Assembly (NCBI GenBank): GCA_013112545.1 | Contig: JABFGJ010000003.1 | Coordinates: forward strand, 1-64,000 | DNA: 64,000 bases | Origin: Bacteroidota bacterium | Lineage (GTDB): Bacteria; Bacteroidota; Bacteroidia; Flavobacteriales_E; Vicingaceae | Reading direction: 5' to 3' | In this document: positions 9,486 through 17,084 of the stretch, one piece after another | How positions within the stretch are numbered: position 1 is the first letter of the stretch | Layout of the letters: each line of letters starts with the position of its first letter | Made by a program: the position numbers and the translations under genes | The notes under the pieces: generated by a model | What the model was told of the DNA's origin: nothing | The model's input: only the letters and a program-made list of their open reading frames with translations | Databases searched by the model: none

Positions 9486-9721
9486 TTTGCGAAGATAATT
9501 AATATGCCGTGTTCGATTGCAATTTTTGAGAAAGTATTAATTCGAAGCTCACCATGCATCAGGGTTTTGATTGAAGCAACGAAATGAATGGCTAATTAAA
9601 TATTTTAATGAATTTGGGCTGAGATACAATAAAGATTTGATGCACTTTTGTTTCATATCTAATTCTTTGCAGCAATTTAAAATTCAACAAAGACAAACAA
9701 ATTAAACTCAAAAAAATAATT

Positions 9722-9961
9722 ATGAAAACAATGACATGTAAACAACTAGGTGGTGCATGTGACAAGAAATTTCATGCGAACACATTTGAAGAAATGGCGG
9801 AATTGAGCAAACAGCATGGGAAAGAAATGTTTCAAAAAAGTGATGAAGCACATCTCAAAGCAATGAATAACATGAAAGATTTAATGAAATCTCCGACAGA
9901 CATGCAACATTGGTTTGTGAATAAGAGAAATGAATTTAATGCTGTGCCTGATAATTGCTAA
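9722..9961 (+). CDS. DUF1059-family small protein
   Basis: This 79-residue soluble protein begins MKTMTCKQLGGACDKKF. It has the Cys pair of the DUF1059 family near the N-terminus (CKQLGGAC, 6-13) and the following FEEMAELSKQH helix. A final Cys is at residue 79. There is no signal peptide or membrane segment. The function of the family is unknown. The gene stands alone, preceded by an A-rich leader, and is followed by a stretch without an intact gene. Confidence 0.7.
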   Translation: MKTMTCKQLGGACDKKFHANTFEEMAELSKQHGKEMFQKSDEAHLKAMNNMKDLMKSPTDMQHWFVNKRNEFNAVPDNC

Positions 9962-10148
9962 TTAAAAATTAAAAAAGCTTTCAACACCTTGTAAAGTCAA
10001 AGGCTGCCAAAATGCCTCGAAAAGCTAAAACTTCAAACCTTCTACGAATCGTTAGCCACAAAATGAAAAATTAATCTACATACTGACACTTTTGTTGACT
10101 TTAAATCAACTTTTACAGGGATAAGGATTGCCAGTTCTAGATAACTAA

Positions 10149-10409
10149 TTAGTTGCAGATTCTGTTTCGGGCGACTTAGACAAAGATACAATAGCTGAAC
10201 TTGTAGTTGTTTACAACAAGGGATCTGAAAACGAGATTGAAGGTATTCCTCGCGAATTGATATTAAACAAGCTCAAAAATAACAGTTGGACAGAATGGAA
10301 AATAGTTGACCAGGCGGTTTACTGAAGCAAAGATGGCAGAATGATGGGTGAACTATTTGCAGAACTTAAAATTGAAAAAGGAATTTCTGGCTATTTGTAT
10401 TTTTATTAA
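10149..10409 (+). pseudogene. Remnant of a secreted or FG-GAP/VCBS-like protein
   Basis: A frame without a start codon runs from 10149, is broken by TGA at 10323-10325, and continues in the same frame to TAA at 10407. The translated pieces look like real protein: DSVSGDLDKDTIAELVVVY, then ELILNKLKNNSWTEWKIVD, then after the stop SKDGRMMGELFAELKIEKG. The GDLDKDTIAELVVV motif resembles the calcium-binding GDLNKDGxxDLVVV repeats of surface proteins. It is probably the C-terminal end of a lost gene. The family assignment is an inference. Confidence 0.55.
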
Positions 10410-10464
10410 GTATTGAACAAAGTGATTACATATTACGTACAATTGCATTATACACTATTTTGAT

Positions 10465-10986
10465 ATGAAAAACATACTACTAGCATTAGTGTTATTTTTA
10501 ATCCCATTTTTAGTGTTTAATCAAAATGTCGGTGCTGGTGTTTCTGGGCTATACAACTTTCAATCAGAAAGCTTGGGTGCAGGTGCTAGAGTAAATGTAT
10601 TTCCAAATAAAAGAATAAGTTTTGTACCTCAATATTCTTATTATTCTATATTTCTGGGCACTATTTCTGAATGGACTCTTGGACTTAGCATTGAAGCCAA
10701 AGTAATAAGAACAAATACGGTTAACTTTTATTTATTGGCTCATTCTGGATACAACAATTGGAGCAATGCAAGTTCATCTCCAATGGAAGGAGCTACCACC
10801 GAAAATTGGAACTTAGAAGGTGGAGCCGGTATTACAACTAATGGGTGCTTACGACCCTTTTTGGAACAACGTTATAATTTTAAGTTTCAAGAAAGCCATC
10901 TCCAACTAGGATTATTGTATATCTTCGGTTGTAAGAATGGAGATAAAAATATTAATCGAAAAGTCGCTTGCCCTACATATAATTAA
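10465..10986 (+). CDS. Predicted outer-membrane beta-barrel protein
   Basis: This protein has 173 residues with a signal peptide (hydrophobic 4-18, likely cut near FNQ-N). The rest alternates hydrophobic and polar residues in short strands such as VSGLYNFQS, ISFVPQYSYYS and LQLGLLYIFG, as in small eight-stranded barrels. It is followed six bases later by a lipoprotein gene, and the two probably form one transcript. No ligand or activity can be named. It lies just before the cassette-like region, and it is unclear whether the pair belongs to that region. Confidence 0.6.
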   Translation: MKNILLALVLFLIPFLVFNQNVGAGVSGLYNFQSESLGAGARVNVFPNKRISFVPQYSYYSIFLGTISEWTLGLSIEAKVIRTNTVNFYLLAHSGYNNWSNASSSPMEGATTENWNLEGGAGITTNGCLRPFLEQRYNFKFQESHLQLGLLYIFGCKNGDKNINRKVACPTYN

Positions 10987-10992
10987 CATATT

Positions 10993-11883
10993 ATGAAAAA
11001 TAGAAATTTGATTTCTTTCGTAGCCATAACAATAATGGTTAGCCTTACAACAATTAGCTGCAAAAAAGATAGGATTGAGCCTGCTGAGGAAGAGTTAAAA
11101 GAATATCATGATATTAACTCCTATTTAGATTCAAAAAAACAAGAAGAACAAGAATTTGTGATCACTGGACCTAGTAATGATACTATTACTGGTAATCAGG
11201 GTACAAAAATTATTGGAGCTGGTAAAAACTGTTTAAGGGATATGAATGGCGATACGATAGATTATCCTTACTCTATTTTTTTAGTTGAATTATTTACACC
11301 AGCGGATATGATTTATTGGCAGATGCCAACAGTTGCAAGTGGAAATATATTAGAAACAGACGGAGAAATTAGAATTAGAGCAACGAAAAATAATCAAGAT
11401 TTAAGTTTAGTTTGCCCATTTACTTTTTGGATGCCAAATTCAGCACCGAATAGCAATATGACAATTTATACAGGAGTTGCCTCTGGCAATTTCGTAAACT
11501 GGATAAACACTGCTAATTCTTTCAACATTATACCTTATGGTTATGAAGGGACAAGCACTAAATTTGGATGGATTAATGCTGGACTCCAAGTTGGAACAGG
11601 AAGTGGACACACACTTACATTTACATCTGCTGTTGATGACTTAACCAATGTAGGTATATTCATTTACTTTACAGGAATAGATGGGCTAATGCAAGTATAT
11701 AATAAAACCTCTGGTTTAATACCCAACGGTTCCAGTGTTAAAATTGTTATGATGGCTCAAAATTCTAGTGGTCAACTGTTCAGTTATACTGAAACAAGAA
11801 CAGTAAGCTCAAGTGCAACAATTGACGTGAGTTTAAGTCAAACTACAGATGCTATTTTAACCACATACTTAAACAGTTTATAG
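10993..11883 (+). CDS. Predicted lipoprotein of unknown function
   Basis: This 296-residue protein has a lipoprotein signal peptide: basic start, hydrophobic segment, and the lipobox TTISC with the modified Cys at about residue 23. The mature protein is Ser/Thr/Asn-rich and predicted beta-rich. I recognise no domain. It lies six bases after the beta-barrel gene, so an outer-membrane pair is plausible. The adjacent 3' region carries the first cassette-site-like sequence of the array. Confidence 0.55.
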   Translation: MKNRNLISFVAITIMVSLTTISCKKDRIEPAEEELKEYHDINSYLDSKKQEEQEFVITGPSNDTITGNQGTKIIGAGKNCLRDMNGDTIDYPYSIFLVELFTPADMIYWQMPTVASGNILETDGEIRIRATKNNQDLSLVCPFTFWMPNSAPNSNMTIYTGVASGNFVNWINTANSFNIIPYGYEGTSTKFGWINAGLQVGTGSGHTLTFTSAVDDLTNVGIFIYFTGIDGLMQVYNKTSGLIPNGSSVKIVMMAQNSSGQLFSYTETRTVSSSATIDVSLSQTTDAILTTYLNSL

Positions 11884-11963
11884 AGACAAACCTAGTTAAA
11901 ATAGGGGCTAATTTAATATGTTCAAATCTTCAATTAATCCACTCATTTATAACAGGAACGAAA

Positions 11964-12022
11964 ACAACAATTAAGTATTCCATCCACGGCGGGCAAGCTG
12001 TTTTGTTGAACTTGTGACGTTT
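11964..12022 (+). repeat. Cassette-site-like sequence A0 (partial)
   Basis: ACAACAATTAAGTATT followed by ACGGCGGGCAAGCTGTTTTG (11986-12005) matches parts of sites F and H further on: 20 bases are identical with 22663-22682, and TAAGTATT is shared with site F. The right half of the site is missing; at 12023 it runs straight into the 200-base repeat, so it looks like a truncated or fused site. It marks the left end of what can be recognised. Confidence 0.5.
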
Positions 12023-12222
12023 TAACCGCTCCGCATGGGTTTGCAAGCCTGCGGCTATTCCTCCCTAATATTCTTCAACAATAAAATCCATTAAGCCAAC
12101 AATTCAATAATCTGCAATTTCAATTACATAATATATCAACCTACTCATTTTTATTAATAGATTTCACTAATTTAGTCTATATATAATAGGAATAAACGTA
12201 CTTGTACGTTTATTCAGTTGTT
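12023..12222 (+). repeat. 200-base direct repeat, copy 1
   Basis: It is identical to 13158-13357 except for T at 12134 against A at 13269, with no gaps. It begins TAACCGCTCC and ends CAGTTGTT, after which the two copies part into different cassette starts. Inside is a perfect 12-base inverted repeat, GAATAAACGTAC (12190-12201) and GTACGTTTATTC (12204-12215), with a TT loop close to the boundary. No coding capacity is evident. Confidence 0.9.
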
Positions 12223-12291
12223 TATGCGTTAGCTTAAAAAGTACCTCGTAAATTATTACGCCAATTTAGTATCCATATTTAGAAACTTTAT

Positions 12292-12299
12292 TATCTTTG
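12292..12299 (+). promoter_or_regulatory. -7 box of the toxin-antitoxin unit
   Basis: TATCTTTG matches TAnnTTTG and lies 25 bases before the toxin start codon. It suggests that this cassette carries its own promoter, as toxin-antitoxin cassettes usually do. Confidence 0.55.
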
Positions 12300-12324
12300 T
12301 TACGTTACACAAGGACTTAAAGCT

Positions 12325-12666
12325 ATGAGATTTTTTGAAACTCGATTTTTAGAAGAGGCAAACGAGTTTATATCAGGACTTGATTTAAAAACGGCCAAAA
12401 AACTCTTTTATAATATAGACCTTTCAGAGTAAACAAATGACCCAAAACTTTTCAAGAAACTGAAAAATGATATTTGGGAGTTTCGTACAAAATACGCTGG
12501 ACTTCAAATTAGACTTCTTGCATTTTGGGACAAATCGGACAATAAAGAAACTTTGGTGTTTGCAACCCACGGTTTTATAAAAAAGGTTGACAAAGTCCCA
12601 GCAAATGAAATTGAAAGAGCAGTAAGAATTAGGAACAAATATTTTGAAAACAAACAAAAAAAGTAA
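12325..12666 (+). pseudogene. HigB/RelE-like toxin gene with in-frame stop
   Basis: ATG at 12325 opens a frame reading MRFFETRFLEEANEF and so on, interrupted by TAA at 12430-12432 (codon 36) and then continuing unbroken to TAA at 12664 with typical Gp49/HigB-type toxin sequence: TNDPKLFKKLKNDIWEFR, LQIRLLAFWDK, LVFATHGFIKKV. Without the stop the protein would have 113 residues, normal for the family. A CAA-to-TAA change would explain the stop, since Q is a plausible residue there. The toxin should therefore be inactive unless the stop is read through. The antitoxin follows four bases later. Confidence 0.85.
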
Positions 12667-12670
12667 TCAT

Positions 12671-12997
12671 ATGGCAACTAAAGAAATGAAAATTTACACG
12701 CTTGCAGAAATGAAAGATAAGTATATCGGCAAAATTGGGAATCCGGAGAGAGACGAATATGAATACGAACTTCGAATGGATGTTTTGGGCAAAATGATAA
12801 AATCTGCAAGACAGGAACGTAACTTGACCCAAGAACAATTAGGAAAACTTGTAGGGGTTCAAAAGGCACAAATATCAAAGCTCGAAAGAAGTGCAAATAG
12901 CGCGACCATCGATACGATTATTAAGGTTTTCAGAGCATTGAAAGCAGATATAAACTTCAATGTGAAACTTGAAGACAACTTTTTGAAATTGGCATAG
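12671..12997 (+). CDS. HigA-like antitoxin, XRE-family regulator
   Basis: This 108-residue protein has a helix-turn-helix of the XRE/Cro type at about residues 42-95, with LTQEQLGKLVGV and KAQISKLERS as the two DNA-contact helices. Toxin-first order and spacing fit HigBA modules, in which HigA neutralises HigB and represses the operon. I choose ATG 12671; the frame is open further upstream to a TTG at 12644, but that would overlap the toxin frame. The antitoxin is intact while the toxin carries a nonsense codon, so it may now act only as a repressor or as an anti-addiction antitoxin. Confidence 0.85.
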   Translation: MATKEMKIYTLAEMKDKYIGKIGNPERDEYEYELRMDVLGKMIKSARQERNLTQEQLGKLVGVQKAQISKLERSANSATIDTIIKVFRALKADINFNVKLEDNFLKLA

Positions 12998-13011
12998 GAA
13001 TAAAAGCCGAA

Positions 13012-13036
13012 CGCATAACAATGGTAACCGTTGCAC
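13012..13036 (+). repeat. Collapsed cassette site A2
   Basis: CGCATAAC (13012-13019) is the reverse complement of the unit's own start GTTTATGCG (12220-12228), with one T slipped. Instead of the usual 80-170-base stem there follows only ATGGTAACCG before TTGCAC. CAATGGT/ACCGTTG still forms a 7-base near-palindrome, and the CCGTT end is kept. It looks like a site with its central stem deleted. Confidence 0.55.
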
Positions 13037-13157
13037 AAGTCCAAATCCTGATTAAAGCGAATCATTTAATGCATTTTAAAGGCCGCATTAATTCAGTTCT
13101 AGTCTGTTGCCATACTAGTTCTATCCAATTTTATTCCAGAATTGCAGAATAGGGAGC

Positions 13158-13357
13158 TAACCGCTCCGCATGGGTTTGCAAGCCTGCGGCTATTCCTCCC
13201 TAATATTCTTCAACAATAAAATCCATTAAGCCAACAATTCAATAATCTGCAATTTCAATTACATAATAAATCAACCTACTCATTTTTATTAATAGATTTC
13301 ACTAATTTAGTCTATATATAATAGGAATAAACGTACTTGTACGTTTATTCAGTTGTT
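13158..13357 (+). repeat. 200-base direct repeat, copy 2
   Basis: This is the second copy of the repeat at 12023-12222, offset 1135 bases, with one mismatch. Before it lies a gene-less 120-base stretch (13037-13157) in which I see no coding sequence. The copy ends CAGTTGTT and passes directly into the next cassette start GTTGTAAAGA (13355-13364). The 12-base inverted repeat is at 13325-13336 and 13339-13350. Confidence 0.9.
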
Positions 13358-13396
13358 GTAAAGAATTCTAAAAAATTTTAAATTCCTAAATACAAA

Positions 13397-13924
13397 ATGA
13401 ATTTTAAGGATAATAAACTATCGATTGAAGTTGAGGAATTTGATTTTCTCCGCATCTATCGAATTTGTTTTATTCCTGTATTCTTAACAATATTGACTTT
13501 TTTAAGTATTGTGGTTTATGCATCGTCTCCTCTTTTATTAATATTTACCATTCCATTTTGGTTGTTAGGGCTCATTATGATAATAGTAAATATCAACTCA
13601 TTCAAAGAGACACAATCTATCGAGATAACAGACTCCTTTCTAATCATTAACAAGCAACGACCAATTTTTCCTAAATCTATAAAAATTCAAATATCAGATA
13701 TTAACTCAATTAAACTGCAGCCAATAGAAATCATACGAAAAACTAATAGAGAAAATATCTTAGTTTGGATAAAAGGTTTCCAAAATCATATTAAGCTACC
13801 GACAATTGAGACTAAAGATTCTATTCACTATTTCTCTGAATTTACGAAATCAATCGAAGTGAAATCTGAAGTAATTCAAGTGCTTAATGAGAAAATACAA
13901 AAACGTAAGACTGTTAAAAATTGA
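13397..13924 (+). CDS. Cassette-borne membrane protein, unknown function
   Basis: This protein has 175 residues. A short soluble N-terminus is followed by two closely spaced membrane segments (about 22-44 and 47-67, rich in Phe, Leu and Ile) and then about 105 cytoplasmic residues with a PH-like pattern of beta strands (IEITDSFLIINKQRP, KIQISDINSIKLQP). I recognise no family. It is the only gene of its cassette (13356-14396). The overall shape resembles the protein at 56156-56623, also two membrane segments followed by a beta-rich tail, without obvious sequence identity. Confidence 0.6.
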   Translation: MNFKDNKLSIEVEEFDFLRIYRICFIPVFLTILTFLSIVVYASSPLLLIFTIPFWLLGLIMIIVNINSFKETQSIEITDSFLIINKQRPIFPKSIKIQISDINSIKLQPIEIIRKTNRENILVWIKGFQNHIKLPTIETKDSIHYFSEFTKSIEVKSEVIQVLNEKIQKRKTVKN

Positions 13925-14205
13925 TTCTACTTCTCGGTTTGACTTCAAAACTGATATCACATTTCTACAAAACTTCCACTACTCCACTTCGCTCCAACGG
14001 CTTGACTATAAAACTAACTCAAAACTTATATAGCTCACAGACTGAAATAACTGCCTCAGTTTAGATTTTAAACAAATAAAATCGTAAGCATTTGCTTTCC
14101 AACCCGCCTGCCGCAGGCAAGGTTTATCACTTACATTCTGTGTAAATGGACTAAGTAATTGACTCGAGTATTTTCTTGTGAGTACTTGACTGAGAGCAAA
14201 AAAAC

Positions 14206-14404
14206 TCTTTACAACATTGTATAAAATTAATTAGGCGTCAGCAGGTTACGATATATTTTCACTTTCTAAAACTCCACAAAATCTGTTCGCAGATTTCGTA
14301 ATGTTTGATAATTTACAAAACTGCAAAGCAGTTTTTGCTATTTAGTAAATTGCAAACATTATCTTTACCTATCGCCTAACTAACTTTATACGGGCGTTAC
14401 CTGC
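14206..14404 (+). repeat. Cassette site B
   Basis: It opens with TCTTTACAAC (14206-14215), the exact reverse complement of its cassette's first bases GTTGTAAAGA (13355-13364). Stem arms 14219-14237 and 14373-14391 pair at 17 of 19 positions and end in TTAGGCG/CGCCTAA. An inner stem is AATGTTTG..AATTTAC against GTAAATT..CAAACATT. It closes with GGGCGTT, opening the next unit GTTACCTGC (14396-14404). Upstream, 13925-14205 holds no gene, only a GC-rich palindrome GCCTGC-C-GCAGGC at 14106-14118. Confidence 0.7.
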
Positions 14405-14423
14405 AAGCTGAAAACAACGAACA

Positions 14424-14834
14424 ATGGAGAATAAAATAGAACATATAAATCCAAATGGACTAATAAAAAATCCTGCATTTTCTCAAATTATAACGACTGA
14501 AGGAAACGGAAAGACAATTTATATCGGTGGACAAAATGCAGTAAACGGAAACGGAGAAATTGTAGGGAAAAATGATATTTTACAACAAACTGAGCAAGTA
14601 ATGAAAAACCTTGAAATTGCTCTTAAATCTTGTGGAGTAAATTTTGAGAGTTTAGTGAAATTAAACATTCACATTGTTCAAGGGCAGAATGCTTATGGTG
14701 CATTTCAAGTTTCACAGAAATTTTTAGGACAAAACCCAAACCCACCGATTATTACAGTTTTGTATGTTGCAGGACTAATAAATCCCGAATTTTTACTTGA
14801 AATTGATGCTATCGCATTTAAACCTGAAAAATAA
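14424..14834 (+). CDS. RidA (YjgF/YER057c/UK114) family protein
   Basis: This single-domain Rid-family protein has 136 residues and is expected to form trimers. Family marks are IYIGGQNAVNGNGEIVGKNDI (about 32-52), QTEQVMKNLEIALKSCG and the C-terminal strand LLEIDAIAF. In true RidA enamine/imine deaminases an Arg sits in the PARxxV motif; here the matching stretch reads NPPIITVLYVAG with no Arg, so the classical deaminase activity is doubtful. It is the first gene of a two-gene cassette, four bases ahead of an SRPBCC protein. Confidence 0.85.
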   Translation: MENKIEHINPNGLIKNPAFSQIITTEGNGKTIYIGGQNAVNGNGEIVGKNDILQQTEQVMKNLEIALKSCGVNFESLVKLNIHIVQGQNAYGAFQVSQKFLGQNPNPPIITVLYVAGLINPEFLLEIDAIAFKPEK

Positions 14835-14838
14835 GAAA

Positions 14839-15273
14839 ATGGAAAATCAACTCGGAAAAACCAAAGATGTAGGATTTCAATTTGGAATAAGAAAAACCTT
14901 TTCTGTTTCGAGTGAGAAGGTTTGGGACTTTTTATTTTCCGAGAATGGACTAAAGATTTGGTTAGGCAATTTGAAAAATGAACTTGAAATTAAAAAAGAA
15001 TACGAAACTGAAAATGGCATAACAGGACTTGTTCGTGTTTTTAAAGCAAATTCCCATATTCGACTGAATTGGAAACCGAAAAATTGGGAAAATATGTCAA
15101 CAATTCAAATTAGAGTAATTGGAAATCAAGAAAAGACAACAGTTGCAATTCACCACGAGAAATTATTGAATGCTGAACAGAGAGCAGAAATGAAAGAACA
15201 TTGGAACAAAGTAATGAACAAAATAGGAACTGAAATAAAAAAGCCAGCAGGTAACATTGTATATAAAAAATAG
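14839..15273 (+). CDS. SRPBCC / AHSA1-like domain protein
   Basis: This 144-residue protein has an Aha1-type helix-grip fold: RKTFSVSSEKVWDFLFSENGL (about 14-34), the middle LRV-like strand and the C-terminal helix HWNKVMNKIG. Such proteins bind hydrophobic ligands or other proteins; no specific role is evident. I choose ATG 14839, four bases after the RidA stop; a start at 14797 would overlap RidA by 38 bases. The last codons (PAGNIVYKK) are read from the cassette site itself, so the site supplies the C-terminus and the stop codon. Confidence 0.7.
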   Translation: MENQLGKTKDVGFQFGIRKTFSVSSEKVWDFLFSENGLKIWLGNLKNELEIKKEYETENGITGLVRVFKANSHIRLNWKPKNWENMSTIQIRVIGNQEKTTVAIHHEKLLNAEQRAEMKEHWNKVMNKIGTEIKKPAGNIVYKK

Positions 15274-15373
15274 GCGATTTAGTGCTGAATTCGATGAGTT
15301 TGGCTCGTATCAAAATTTGTGCATAACCGAAAGTTCGTGCTTCTTAACCGCCTACTTTTCATATACTAACCGT
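15247..15373 (+). repeat. Cassette site C, split by an insertion sequence
   Basis: GCAGGTAAC (15247-15255) is the reverse complement of the cassette start GTTACCTGC (14396-14404). Stem arms 15259-15276 and 15349-15366 pair at 16 of 18 positions, ending TAGGCG/CGCCTA. After TAACCGT (15367-15373) the IS1182-family element begins; the site resumes at 17052 with CCGTTACCTGC. Removing the IS and one CCGT restores a site ending ACCGTTACCTGC. Confidence 0.7.
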
Positions 15374-17051
15374 CAGACTGCGCAAAAACTAACATTCATT
15401 TGTTGATATTTTGTTTAGGGTGAATAGATAAATAGCTGTATCTTAATGCTATGAAAATAATACACCAATACGATGGATTTTATTCAAGGATTTGACAGGG
15501 ATCAGCTGCAAATGTTATCTTTTGATAACTTAGTAAAGCAAGACTCCTGGGCTAGGGTGGTAGATTTGTTTGTAGATTGCCTTCCAATTGAGAACTTGGG
15601 GTTTAAACATGAACACGCCAAAGAGGGTCGCCCGCCTTATGCTACAGCTGATTTACTAAAACTATTTCTTTATGGTTATAAAAACCATTTGCGCTCTTCT
15701 AGAAAATTAGCGCATGCTTGTGAGGTCAACATAGAGGTAATTTGGTTGTTAAAAGGGCTTAGGCCTTCGGCTAGAAAAATAGCCTATTTTAGGAAAAATA
15801 ATTCCAAAGCTTTTAAACAAGCCTTCCGATATTTTGTAGTTATGCTAAAGAACATGGGTCTAATAGATGGGCAAACCATTGCTATTGATTCTTTTAAGAT
15901 TAGAGCGCAGAATGCCTTAAAAAACAACTTTAACCAAAAGAAAATAGACCGGCATATTGAATATATTGATACTAAAATTCAAGAATATGAACAAGCTATT
16001 GAGCTAGCCGATAATGAAGATCAAAAGCAAGAAATAACAAGCAAAATAGAGTATCAAAATTCAAAAAAGGATAAATACAAACACTTAGAAAAGCAGCTGC
16101 AAGATAGCGGAGAATCTCAAATTAGCACAATAGACTCTGATGCCAGAAGCGTGGTATTGCATAGAAATATAATTAATGTGGGCTATTGTGTACAAGCGGG
16201 ATGTGATAGCAAACACAAACTTTTTATTAATAACGATACAGGCACTGTAAACGACACACATTCTTTGTCACCAATGGCACTTGATGCACAAAAGCTCTTG
16301 AAATTAAAAACCATGAATGTGCTAACAGATAAAGGTTATACCACAGGAAAGCACATTGAGATTTGTACAAAGAATAATATTACAACATATTCCTCTCCCA
16401 AGGCACATTCATCACAAAAGAATGGTTTGTTTGATATGCAAATATTTGAGTACAATAAAAAAGGGGATTTTTACACTTGCCCTGCCAATAAAATATTAAC
16501 TACAAATGGCACTGTTTACAATAAAGCCAAGCATAAAGTAAAGCATTATAAGAACAGAAAGGCCTGTGTATCTTGTGAATTGAGAAGCCTGTGTACAAAG
16601 AATAAAAACGGTCGATTTATTGAGCGATCCATTTATCAAGAGGCAGTTGAAAACAATGAACAAAGAGTGAATGAAAATCCTAATTATTATCGCTTAAGAC
16701 AACAAATTACCGAACATCAATTCGGCACTTTTAAAAGGCAGTGGGGGTTTACATATACACTCATGAAGGGTAAAGCCAACGTACTTTCAGAGGTTAACAT
16801 CATGATGATTTGCTATAATCTTAGAAGAATTATGTCCATTTTTTCGCCAAATGACTTAAAATGTAGGCTAAAAGACCTTGTTCTCTATTTTTTTGACCTA
16901 AACAAGCTTTTTAACGCAATTTTAAGCCCTCCTTATAGAAATTACTTCTTTCATCTAAATCAGCTAAACACCAAAATAGATTCGATTACAACTAAGCTAA
17001 CAAGCAAATAATAGCTAATTTTAAAACCAAAATGGGTTTCTGCACAGACTC
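15374..17051 (+). mobile_element. IS1182-family insertion sequence
   Basis: The element is about 1678 bases. The imperfect terminal inverted repeats read CAGACTGCGCAAAAAC inward at the left and GAGTCTGTGCAGAAAC inward at the right. Flanking CCGT at 15370-15373 and 17052-17055 is a putative 4-base target duplication. It carries one intact transposase gene. The target lies exactly in the CGTT end of a cassette site. Confidence 0.75.
15473..17011 (+). CDS. IS1182-family transposase
   Basis: This is a 512-residue DDE transposase. The N-terminal DUF772-type DNA-binding region (GRPPYATADLLKLFLYGY, about 51-68) is followed by the RNase H-like core with catalytic candidates D139 (IAIDSFKIRAQ), D286 (LTDKGYTTG) and E414 (EHQFGTFKRQWG). 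A coiled-coil-like, Lys/Glu/Gln-rich stretch lies between about 165 and 205. A Cys cluster (CPAN; CVSCELRSLC) is typical of the family. The frame is intact from start to stop, so the element may still be active. It shares the orientation of the surrounding cassettes. Confidence 0.88.
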   Translation: MDFIQGFDRDQLQMLSFDNLVKQDSWARVVDLFVDCLPIENLGFKHEHAKEGRPPYATADLLKLFLYGYKNHLRSSRKLAHACEVNIEVIWLLKGLRPSARKIAYFRKNNSKAFKQAFRYFVVMLKNMGLIDGQTIAIDSFKIRAQNALKNNFNQKKIDRHIEYIDTKIQEYEQAIELADNEDQKQEITSKIEYQNSKKDKYKHLEKQLQDSGESQISTIDSDARSVVLHRNIINVGYCVQAGCDSKHKLFINNDTGTVNDTHSLSPMALDAQKLLKLKTMNVLTDKGYTTGKHIEICTKNNITTYSSPKAHSSQKNGLFDMQIFEYNKKGDFYTCPANKILTTNGTVYNKAKHKVKHYKNRKACVSCELRSLCTKNKNGRFIERSIYQEAVENNEQRVNENPNYYRLRQQITEHQFGTFKRQWGFTYTLMKGKANVLSEVNIMMICYNLRRIMSIFSPNDLKCRLKDLVLYFFDLNKLFNAILSPPYRNYFFHLNQLNTKIDSITTKLTSK

Positions 17052-17062
17052 CCGTTACCTGC
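17052..17062 (+). repeat. Right end of site C and start of the next cassette
   Basis: CCGT (putative target duplication) followed by TACCTGC gives GTTACCTGC at 17054-17062, the opening word of the next unit. Its reverse complement closes that unit at 18836-18844. Confidence 0.65.
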
Positions 17063-17084
17063 AAGGCTAAGAAAAAAAACCACT

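Noticed and set aside
12023-13357. 200-base repeats read as terminal repeats of a composite transposon
   Set aside because: They are direct copies, no transposase lies between them, and their ends coincide with cassette borders.
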